Below are positions 35,678-43,462 of a stretch of DNA of 64,000 nucleotides, piece by piece. Every line of letters begins with the position of its first letter. Position 1 is the first letter of the stretch. This stretch comes from CAYNST01 sp964546435 (GTDB lineage Bacteria; Pseudomonadota; Gammaproteobacteria; Pseudomonadales; Cellvibrionaceae), in assembly GCA_964546435.1 (NCBI GenBank), contig CAZJKJ010000011.1:10234-74233 (forward strand). Direction: 5' to 3'. The notes beneath the pieces are model-generated. The model did not search any database and had not been told where the DNA came from. It saw only the letters and a program-made list of their open reading frames with translations. Both the position numbers and the translations under genes were made by a program.

Positions 35678-36166
35678 GTGAAGGCAAGGATGCTGTTGAT
35701 ATTTGTCATTTCTTTAATTGCCGGAGCCTGCGCAACATCGCAGCGCCATATCGGTTCCGCGCTCAATCTCGATACCGATGTGAAAATTGTTTTCAGTATC
35801 AGCGACGATATCAATCCGGATGAAAAGCGCTCTCCGAGCCCTCTGCATGTCCGTCTTTATGAACTCGAATCCAGCGACAGTTTCCTGCGCGCGGAATTTA
35901 TCGACCTGTTTCAGGCCGATGTCGACACGCTGGGCAAGGATCTCCTGGGCCGGCGGGACCTGGCGCCCTTGATACCGGGCGCTTCCCGTACTGAACGCTT
36001 CACGGTCAATGCCAACGTCAAATACATCGGCCTGTATGGCGAGTTTTACCAGTTCAAAAATTCCCGGTTCAAGGCGGTGTTCCCGATCACCACGCACAAT
36101 TTCGTGAAGGACACCATCCAGGTGGAAGTGCGGGGAACGGAACTGTACCTGGCTGCTGAACGTTAA
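35678..36166 (+). CDS. tssJ: T6SS outer-membrane lipoprotein TssJ
   Basis: A 162-aa lipoprotein with signal MLLIFVISLIAGAC (Cys near residue 18). The mature part is a beta-sandwich with SPLHVRLYELESSDSFLRAE and FQADVDTLGKDLLG, characteristic of TssJ (VasD/Lip). It binds TssM and anchors the membrane complex at the outer membrane. I chose GTG at 35678, preceded by CAGGGAGA; the in-frame ATG at 35690 would also leave a signal peptide. It follows tagH by 31 bp and precedes tssK. Confidence 0.92.
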   Translation: MKARMLLIFVISLIAGACATSQRHIGSALNLDTDVKIVFSISDDINPDEKRSPSPLHVRLYELESSDSFLRAEFIDLFQADVDTLGKDLLGRRDLAPLIPGASRTERFTVNANVKYIGLYGEFYQFKNSRFKAVFPITTHNFVKDTIQVEVRGTELYLAAER

Positions 36167-36214
36167 AACCGATCAACGTTTCTCTGAAGTCGCAAACGGT
36201 ATTGCGGAGTATTT

Positions 36215-37546
36215 ATGTCTTGGGAAAGCAAGGTGGTCTGGTCCGAAGGGATGTTTCTGAATCCGCAGCATTTTCAGCAGCAAACCCGCTATGTCGAACG
36301 GGTGCTGCGTCACCGGTGCGACCTTCTGGCGAACTACGGGTGGGGCTGGCAACAGTGTGATCTGGACCGGTCAGCGCTGGCGCTGGGCAAGCTGGCACTG
36401 CGCGGCGGCCGGGGCGTGTTTCCGGACGGGACCGTGTTTGATTTTCCCGAATTCGATAACATTCCGCCACCGCTGGATGTCGCAGAGTCTCATCGCGGCC
36501 AGACGGTGTACCTGGGCCTGCCTTTGCGGAGCGGCAACCTGCCGGACGTCGCGCGCGAGGAAAAATCGACGCCAGCCCGGTTTCGTGCGGAGGATCTGAC
36601 TGTAAAGGACGAAACCGCCAGCACCGGGGATTCCCAGAGCCTGGAGATTGCGAAACTGAGCCCGGTGCTGCTACTGGAATCCAGTGATCGCAGCAGTTAC
36701 GTGTGCCTCGAGGTTGCCCGGATCGAGGACGTGGGACCCGAGTCGCAGGTGCAGATTGATCCCGCGTTTTTTCCAACCATCGTGCAGATAAATGCCTATC
36801 CGCCACTGGCGGCCTTTGTCGACGAACTGCACGGCTTGCTGAAGCACCGTGGCGATGCAATTACGTCCCGGCTGGCGGATGTGCGCCAGGGGGGCACATC
36901 GGAAATTGCCGACTACCTGTTATTGCAGCTTGTAAACCGGGTGGAAGTGATCATCCAGAATCTGTCGCGACGCCCGCAGGTTCATCCTCTCGAACTGTTC
37001 GAAGAACTTTTAAAAATCATCGGCGAACTGGCCACATTTTTTGCACCCGAGCGGCGCCCGCCGATGCTTCCGGTTTATCACCATATTGATCCGGCCCGCA
37101 GTTTTCGTCCGTTAATGGATTTGCTGCGTCAGTACCTGTCATTTGTCTATGAACAGAATGCGGTGACCCTGCCGCTGCTGGAAAAGAAGCAGGGCATTTA
37201 CGTCAGCGAGATCAAAGACCGGAAGTTGCTGACCTGCGCGCAGTTTGTTCTGGCGGTCCGTGCAGAGGTTGCCGGCGATCTGATTCACCGGGGCTTTCCC
37301 GATCAGATAAAGATTGGCCCGGTAGAGCGCATCCGGCAACTGGTGAATGCGGCCTTGCCGGGAATCGCCCTGAAGCCCCTGGCGAGCGTCCCCCGGGAAA
37401 TTCCGTTTCGCTCCGGGTTTACGTATTTTGAACTGGATAAGCAGGGGCAATTCTGGGGGGAAATGCTCCGGTCCGGAGGATTTGCCATGCATGTCGGGGG
37501 CGAGTTTCCCGCCTTGCAGATGGAGTTTTGGGCCATCAGAACCTGA
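36215..37546 (+). CDS. tssK: T6SS baseplate protein TssK
   Basis: A 443-aa protein starting MSWESKVVWSEGMFLNPQHF, which with QQQTRYVERVLRHR matches the N-terminal shoulder domain of TssK (VasE/ImpJ). FFAPERRPPMLPVYHHIDP and the C-terminal SGFTYFELDKQGQFW also fit. TssK trimers connect the baseplate to the membrane complex by contacts with TssL and TssM. The SD is GCGGAG. The spacing in the operon is short. Confidence 0.95.
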   Translation: MSWESKVVWSEGMFLNPQHFQQQTRYVERVLRHRCDLLANYGWGWQQCDLDRSALALGKLALRGGRGVFPDGTVFDFPEFDNIPPPLDVAESHRGQTVYLGLPLRSGNLPDVAREEKSTPARFRAEDLTVKDETASTGDSQSLEIAKLSPVLLLESSDRSSYVCLEVARIEDVGPESQVQIDPAFFPTIVQINAYPPLAAFVDELHGLLKHRGDAITSRLADVRQGGTSEIADYLLLQLVNRVEVIIQNLSRRPQVHPLELFEELLKIIGELATFFAPERRPPMLPVYHHIDPARSFRPLMDLLRQYLSFVYEQNAVTLPLLEKKQGIYVSEIKDRKLLTCAQFVLAVRAEVAGDLIHRGFPDQIKIGPVERIRQLVNAALPGIALKPLASVPREIPFRSGFTYFELDKQGQFWGEMLRSGGFAMHVGGEFPALQMEFWAIRT

Positions 37547-37643
37547 TTGGCTTTTACGTGGGTTGGCGCCCGGAAAAATCAAGGAACGAACGTCTCCACC
37601 GCATTTGGGCGAGAATATTTGATGGTACGCAAGGAGCAGGTCG

Positions 37644-38549
37644 ATGATCGACATGGACGATAACGAGCCGACGGTCATTCCGGGGCCACCCGGAAACCGC
37701 AGGGCCACACTGCAGCTCGCAGGACCCGCCGCCCTGACGGCGACGGATTTCATGCCGGAACCGGTGGGTCAGGGGGCGGCATTTTTTATAGCGGATGATC
37801 TGGCGACCGCCCGTGCAGCGGTAATCGGCTGCAATCCGTTGCTGGAGCTGGCCGGGTCGATGTTGCTGGAATCGGCGAAGCTGCGGCGGACATTCCGGTG
37901 CGCCGATATCGGCATTCTTCATCGGCGTCTGTCCGCAGAAATCCGCAACTTCGGCAAGCTTGCCGCGGAGTACGGTTACAGTGCCGAAACCATTCTCGCT
38001 GCACGCTATTTCATGTGCTCGATACTCGATGAAGCGGTACTGAGTACAGCCTGGGGCGGGAATAGTGGGTGGGGCCGGAAAACCTTGTTGCGGATATTTC
38101 ACGGTGATACAGCCGGCGGCGAAAAATGCTTCCAGATACTGCATCGGCTCAGCACCAGTCCCGCTGAAAATCTGCATGCGCTGGAGCTGTTCTTTGCCGG
38201 ATTGAGCCTTGGTTTCGAAGGAAAGTATCGTCTCGTCAGTCGCGGTGGCGAGCGCCTGGAGCAATTGCGCAGAAAGCTTTTCACTATTATCCGGCTGCAT
38301 CGTGGTGAGCCCGAGCCCGAGCTTTCACCCGCCTGGAAAACACCATTCTCGTCGTCCAGACAATTAAAAAAATTCGTGTCTTACCGGATGATTGTCGGTA
38401 TCGCGGCGCTGGTAATGGTTTGTCTGTATGGTGCCTTTGCGCTGCTGTTGCGCAGTTACACAGACCCGCTGCTGCAACGGCTGGAGGCATTTCAACAACT
38501 GGAGGTGGGCGATCGCCGGGGGCGCCCGGATGCGGCAGCAGATCCGTGA
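37644..38549 (+). CDS. tssL: T6SS inner-membrane protein TssL (DotU family)
   Basis: A 301-aa protein with a DotU domain: NPLLELAGSMLLESAKLR and YFMCSILDEAVLSTAWGG, then FFAGLSLGFEGKYRL, and one C-terminal transmembrane helix (MIVGIAALVMVCLYGAFALL, about 245-265). There is no peptidoglycan-binding OmpA domain after the helix, so it belongs to the short TssL type, and cell-wall anchoring would need another protein. ATG at 37644 follows AAGGAGCAGGTCG. Confidence 0.94.
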   Translation: MIDMDDNEPTVIPGPPGNRRATLQLAGPAALTATDFMPEPVGQGAAFFIADDLATARAAVIGCNPLLELAGSMLLESAKLRRTFRCADIGILHRRLSAEIRNFGKLAAEYGYSAETILAARYFMCSILDEAVLSTAWGGNSGWGRKTLLRIFHGDTAGGEKCFQILHRLSTSPAENLHALELFFAGLSLGFEGKYRLVSRGGERLEQLRRKLFTIIRLHRGEPEPELSPAWKTPFSSSRQLKKFVSYRMIVGIAALVMVCLYGAFALLLRSYTDPLLQRLEAFQQLEVGDRRGRPDAAADP

Positions 38550-38624
38550 AACGGTTTTCAGATTTATCGCGGTTAATGAAATTATTTAACGGGAATTGAT
38601 TTGACGTATCTCAGGAAGAGCAAC

Positions 38625-41600
38625 ATGCAGACAAACAGGAAGGAGAAGGCACGCGCGGGGCTGCTGTCGTTGCTGGTGGTTTTAATCATTTCGACCGGCC
38701 TGTTTCTACTCGCCCCCCACCTGAAGTTTGGGCCCGACAACTGGGCGCCGTTCGCGCCGGTCAGTCTCCGGCTCGCCGGTGTCATTGTCGTGCTGGTGAT
38801 CTGGGCTCTGTGGATACTCTGGTCGCAGCAGCGTCTCGGCCCGGCTGCAGCGGAAGAAGAACCGTCGGCACCACCAGACTCTGTCAGGAATTTCCATCGG
38901 GACCCCGCATCCATAGCGGCAAGACAGAACCGGACGCGGATCACCGAAATATTGCGCGACAAAAGCCGGCGTGGCCTCGGGAAATTTTCACCCTATGAAC
39001 GGCCCTGGTATCTGGTGCTGGGGCGAGAGGGCGCCGGTAAGGAAGCGTTGCTGACCCGCACCGGACTCGAAATGTCCCGCGTCGGATATGCAGAATCAGA
39101 CCAGGGCTTATCCAGCACCGGCAGTCGGTGGTGGATTACCGACGAGGCGCTGTTTATCGACACGGCGGGTCTTTTGGGAAATCCGGAACAAACGTCGCAA
39201 GACCGCGAATATTTCTGGAATGTACTGCTCGATACGCTGCGAAGTTACCGTCGGCGACGGCCCGTCAACGGCGTCATGGTCACGATCGACTTCGGAGAGC
39301 TGGTGGGCAGTCCGGAGGACGAACGTGCCGCGTTTGCCCAGACGTTGCGCCGCTCACTGCGGGAACTGGCCGCAAGGTTGAAGGTGGAGATTCCGGTGTA
39401 CCTGGTGTGCACGAAAATGGACACGGTTCCGGGTTTTGTGGATTTCTTTGCCGATGCCGGGCTGGAGGAACGCGAACAGGTGTGGGGGGTGTCGATGGGC
39501 CGCCTGGAGGCCGGCGAGGTGATGACCCTGGAGTTTTTGAATGAGAAGCTGCGGGAGCTCAGTGCGTCGCTGTATGCACGCATGCTGGCGAGACTGAATC
39601 GCGAAACGGACAGCAACCTGCGGTGTGACATTCTCGCGTTTCCGAAGCACTTCGCGGGCGCGCGCAGTGCGGTGGCGATATTTGCGCGGGATGTCTTCAA
39701 GTCGTCGGGGTCTGTTGTGGAACCTTGCCTGCGAGGCATTTATTTTACGGCGGCAGAACCGGTGGTGGTGGAGCAGGCTGTCAAACTGTTTCCGTCTGTC
39801 TTTAGAGAACAGCAGGTCGTCGACCAGACATCCAAAAGCTTCTTTGTTCGCCGACTGTTTCAGGATCTGATCCTGGCGGAACCGGATCTCTCCGGGTTCG
39901 ATACCCGCTATGAACGTGTTCTGATCTGGTCCCGGCGTGCCGCGGTTGGCGTCGCGGCGATGGTGTGCATAACTGCCGGGATCGCCTGGGCAGCGGTAAC
40001 ATCCAGACACGAGCAGGTGATGCAGTCCTTCAGGGAACAGCTGGCGCAGTACGAGGAGGCGAGGGCGGCTGATGCGTCGGGGCAGAGCCTGACCGAGCTG
40101 GCGCCGGCGCTGAATACCTTGTGGCGGGCGGTGAAGGTTGCGCAGGAATCCGGGATGCAGAGCTGGGCGAGTGCCGGTCTGGCAGATAATCGTCTCGCTG
40201 AAAGCGCACAGACACTGTACCTGAACGAGCTGCACCGGCTTCTGCTTCCGCAGTTGCTCGGTATGCTGGAGCAGGAACTGGAGCAATCGCGTGAGGATGA
40301 GGAAGTTTACGAAACGCTGCGAACCTATTTGATGTTCGGACACCTGGAGCACCTGGACAAAGTGCGGGTACTGGAGTGGTTAACCCGCGCATGGCACGGG
40401 CAGCGCACCAACCCCCAGGTGCAGGCGGCACTTGCGGTACATGTGGAGCGCCTCCTCGGGGCGTCGCTGCAGCCAAGCGTTCTCGACGGGCAGCTTGTCG
40501 CAAATGCCCGGGCACGAATCACTGCAATTCCCCTCGCTCAGCGAATCTACGAGCATATCCGCCGCAAGCCCGAGCACCGACGCGAAATCGCTTTGATGGA
40601 GCATCTGGGGGTCAGCCCGCATAGTGTTTTCAAGGTTGATCCCCAGAAGCGCCCGCACCTGCAGATTCCGTTCCTGTTCACTCGGGAGGGGCAAAAGGCA
40701 TTCGCGGCCGGATTGAACGCGCCCCAGGTGAGCGCGTTTGCGGGGGAGGCCTGGGTGCTGGGTGATGCCGGCAGCCACGCGTCCGCAATGCACACCGCGG
40801 ACATGCAGACAATCCGGCGCGAGGTGACGGCTTTGTATGCAGATGAATATGTCAAAGTCTGGGAGCGGGCGGTTGATGCCGTGGATCTGGTCGATATCCG
40901 CAGCTTGCAGCAGCTGGACATGCTTCTGAGGAACTTGCAGGATGCCCGTCAGTCTGCTCTGCGGAACCTGTTAGCAATGGTGGCCATGAATACCGGGCAG
41001 GAGGCATTGCTGCCGGGCGCGGCGAAGGCGCTGGGTACCCGCCTCCAACCCGACGGTAATGCAGAAAACCCCGGGTCACAGGTGGAATCCGCGATGGCCG
41101 CGGGCGGACAAAAGGTTGTGGACACCATCGGTAGCGTTTTCGTCGGGGCGGCGGAGCTGGCAACCGTTGCCAACAGATTCCGGGAGCTGAACCGCCTGGC
41201 CGCGACGGAGATGTCCGCAGAAATGCCAACCGGTGGCCTCGGCGATCATCTGCAGGCGCTGCATGCCTGGGTGGCCGAGATCAGCAGTGCGGCGGATCCG
41301 GGCGCGCGGGCATTTTCCATGGCCGCAGCGCGCTATGGTGACGTATCCGCAAATCCCGCCATGGCATTACATGATTACGCGCAGACATTCCCGCCACCCG
41401 TTCGCGACTGGCTTGAACGGCTGGCGGACGAAAGCTGGCGGCTGGTTACGGATAGTGCGCGGCAACATCTGGCGGCAACCTGGACATCACAGGTCTACGA
41501 GCCCTATCGCCGGACCCTGCAGGGGCGTTACCCCCTGAACGGCGCCGCCGCGGAGGAGGCGGCCTTGCACGATTTCGTTCAGTTCTTCAAATCTGGAGGC

Positions 41601-42185
41601 ACGCTGGATCAGTATTATCAGGATTTCCTCTCGCCATTTATCGTGTCGACGGGGCAGTGGCGTAATCGCACCGTGGACCGCCAGAGCCTGAGAATTCCGG
41701 CGAATATTCTGCGACAGTTGCAGCGCGCCGGAAAAATCCGGGATGCATTCTTCCGGAATGACGACGGCTCGGTCAATATGACCCTGAATCTCAGACCTCA
41801 CGCCATGGATGAAAGCGATGCGCGCTTTTCAATGGAAGTCGGTGATCAACGTTTGAGCTACAGTCACGGACCGCGTTTCTGGACTTCCCTGACCTGGGAG
41901 GCGACCAGCGAGAATCTGCTCATCCGGCTGGCGTTCGAAGATTTGCAGGGACGCTGGCACCACCGGGATTATCATGGCGTTTGGGCGTGGTTAAGGTTAC
42001 TTGATGCATCTTATATGGAGAGAACTGCCGATCAAGCGGCCTATCTGGTTACCTTTGCCATGGAAGATCAGGCACAGTTCGCCCGAAGCCGGCAGAAAAT
42101 TGTTTATGAAATCAAGACGCAAGGCGCCGATAATCCGCTTCGTCGGGACTTGCTGACCACCTTTGACCTGCCGGCAGGATTCTGA
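38625..42185 (+). CDS. tssM: T6SS inner-membrane protein TssM (IcmF family)
   Basis: A 1186-aa protein with two N-terminal helices (residues 14-33 and 48-66), a cytoplasmic NTPase-like domain (130-400), a third helix near 445 and a large periplasmic part. The Walker-A position reads GREGAGKEALL (near 132): the lysine is kept but the following Ser/Thr is Glu. IcmF motifs WWITDEALFIDTAG and PVNGVMVTIDFGEL are present. TssM spans the periplasm from TssL to TssJ. ATG at 38625 follows AGGAAGAG; the frame also allows TTG at 38601. Confidence 0.95.
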   Translation: MQTNRKEKARAGLLSLLVVLIISTGLFLLAPHLKFGPDNWAPFAPVSLRLAGVIVVLVIWALWILWSQQRLGPAAAEEEPSAPPDSVRNFHRDPASIAARQNRTRITEILRDKSRRGLGKFSPYERPWYLVLGREGAGKEALLTRTGLEMSRVGYAESDQGLSSTGSRWWITDEALFIDTAGLLGNPEQTSQDREYFWNVLLDTLRSYRRRRPVNGVMVTIDFGELVGSPEDERAAFAQTLRRSLRELAARLKVEIPVYLVCTKMDTVPGFVDFFADAGLEEREQVWGVSMGRLEAGEVMTLEFLNEKLRELSASLYARMLARLNRETDSNLRCDILAFPKHFAGARSAVAIFARDVFKSSGSVVEPCLRGIYFTAAEPVVVEQAVKLFPSVFREQQVVDQTSKSFFVRRLFQDLILAEPDLSGFDTRYERVLIWSRRAAVGVAAMVCITAGIAWAAVTSRHEQVMQSFREQLAQYEEARAADASGQSLTELAPALNTLWRAVKVAQESGMQSWASAGLADNRLAESAQTLYLNELHRLLLPQLLGMLEQELEQSREDEEVYETLRTYLMFGHLEHLDKVRVLEWLTRAWHGQRTNPQVQAALAVHVERLLGASLQPSVLDGQLVANARARITAIPLAQRIYEHIRRKPEHRREIALMEHLGVSPHSVFKVDPQKRPHLQIPFLFTREGQKAFAAGLNAPQVSAFAGEAWVLGDAGSHASAMHTADMQTIRREVTALYADEYVKVWERAVDAVDLVDIRSLQQLDMLLRNLQDARQSALRNLLAMVAMNTGQEALLPGAAKALGTRLQPDGNAENPGSQVESAMAAGGQKVVDTIGSVFVGAAELATVANRFRELNRLAATEMSAEMPTGGLGDHLQALHAWVAEISSAADPGARAFSMAAARYGDVSANPAMALHDYAQTFPPPVRDWLERLADESWRLVTDSARQHLAATWTSQVYEPYRRTLQGRYPLNGAAAEEAALHDFVQFFKSGGTLDQYYQDFLSPFIVSTGQWRNRTVDRQSLRIPANILRQLQRAGKIRDAFFRNDDGSVNMTLNLRPHAMDESDARFSMEVGDQRLSYSHGPRFWTSLTWEATSENLLIRLAFEDLQGRWHHRDYHGVWAWLRLLDASYMERTADQAAYLVTFAMEDQAQFARSRQKIVYEIKTQGADNPLRRDLLTTFDLPAGF

Positions 42186-42194
42186 ATCCGGCAG
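42168..42194. terminator. Hairpin at the tssM stop
   Basis: CTGCCGG and CCGGCAG arms around the tssM stop codon with a 13-nt loop. There is no T tract, so it could be an attenuator or chance. Confidence 0.25.
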
Positions 42195-42599
42195 GGAAGA
42201 GATTCGGGGGACACGACAGGTTTTTTTGCGCCGACGCCCCTGGAAGAGTAGTGCTTGCAGAATATTTGCCAAGGAATACCATGATTCATTTACTAAATCC
42301 TCGTTCTGCAGGATATTCTTGAGCCTTCCGAAGTTGGGACCGGCGTGTCCCAAACCCGCTGGAGACCGACCGCACGCGCGCGGGTGCGTTGGCATGCATT
42401 CACCGGACATCTGATGATGAACCCTGGTTGGAGCGGGAGCGCGGTGCGCAGCCCGGTAATCGCGCCGGCGGCAAGAGTAGTCGCCGACGAACGGTCAATA
42501 AAGGCCATTTGTTGATCGACTGGACGCTGTCAATGCGACTTGGACGATGGAATTTCACGCGCCAACTTGGTTTAATAATGAACAGACGGTAAAAAACAG
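42186..42599. other. Intergenic region between tssM and pppA
   Basis: About 410 bp. A 67-codon frame (42389-42592) has no domain and no SD and is probably spurious. A separate promoter for pppA-ppkA is possible. Confidence 0.5.
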
Positions 42600-43400
42600 A
42601 TGAGCGATAAAACCTTCCGCCGCCCGATCGAGTGGCATTGTGGTGCCCGTACAGATCGCGGGCGAGTGCGAGAGCTGAACGAAGACGCCTTGATCGCCCG
42701 TCCGGATATTCGCCTGTGGGCGGTAGCTGATGGAATGGGGGGGCATCAGGTGGGCGACGTGGCCAGCCGCATTATCGTGGAAAGTCTGGCTGAATCGAAC
42801 GGAAGTCTGCGTTTGAGTACGTTTGTCGACGAAATCGAGCAGAAGTTGCGGGATGCCAATCAGCGCATTATGCATTATGCATCGACCATGTTTGAGGAAG
42901 GTGCGACCATGGGAAGCACTCTGGTCAGCCTGCTGATATGCGGGCGGGTCGGCGTTTCCCTCTGGCTTGGCGATTCCCGGTTGTACCGGCTGCGGAATCA
43001 GCAGTTGACGCAAATTACGTCGGACCACAGCCATGTGCAGGAGCTGGTGCGCATGGGTGCGATTACTGCTGAGGAAGCTGCCGATCACCCCCAGTCGAAT
43101 GTGATCACCCGTGCGGTGGGTGTGGATGAGGAAGGACTGGTGGATATGGCGGTTTTTAACGTGCAGATGGGCGACACGTTCCTGCTGTGCAGTGATGGCC
43201 TCCACAATACTGTCGACCAGCAGAAGATCCGGATGCTCCTGAGTCGCCACGATGCTCAGGGTGCGGCCGACGCGCTTGTTGCTGCCTCGCTGGAAAATGG
43301 TGCGCCCGACAATGTATCGGTGATTGTGATAAAAGGCGAGCCGGGGAAGTTCGAAAGCAGCGAGTTCGAAGACTACAGGGGCCATCACCAGTTGATATAA
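42600..43400 (+). CDS. pppA: PP2C-type Ser/Thr phosphatase (PppA)
   Basis: A 266-aa PP2C/PPM phosphatase. Metal-binding motifs are visible: RVRELNEDALIARP, VADGMGGHQVGDVAS (the D-G-M-G-G box), LWLGDSRLYRLR and DTFLLCSDGLHNTV, plus APDNVSVIVI. Together with the downstream kinase and TagH it should form the threonine-phosphorylation switch that controls T6SS assembly; PppA removes phosphate from Fha. It starts 62 bp before ppkA. Confidence 0.93.
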   Translation: MSDKTFRRPIEWHCGARTDRGRVRELNEDALIARPDIRLWAVADGMGGHQVGDVASRIIVESLAESNGSLRLSTFVDEIEQKLRDANQRIMHYASTMFEEGATMGSTLVSLLICGRVGVSLWLGDSRLYRLRNQQLTQITSDHSHVQELVRMGAITAEEAADHPQSNVITRAVGVDEEGLVDMAVFNVQMGDTFLLCSDGLHNTVDQQKIRMLLSRHDAQGAADALVAASLENGAPDNVSVIVIKGEPGKFESSEFEDYRGHHQLI

Positions 43401-43462
43401 GGTAATGCACTGAACGATTTCAGGGAATCCGATGACCGCAGCGGAAAAGAAGAATCAGCCAG

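Noticed and set aside
42389..42592. A 67-codon frame before pppA
   Set aside because: It has no SD or recognisable motif and ends directly before the pppA start.
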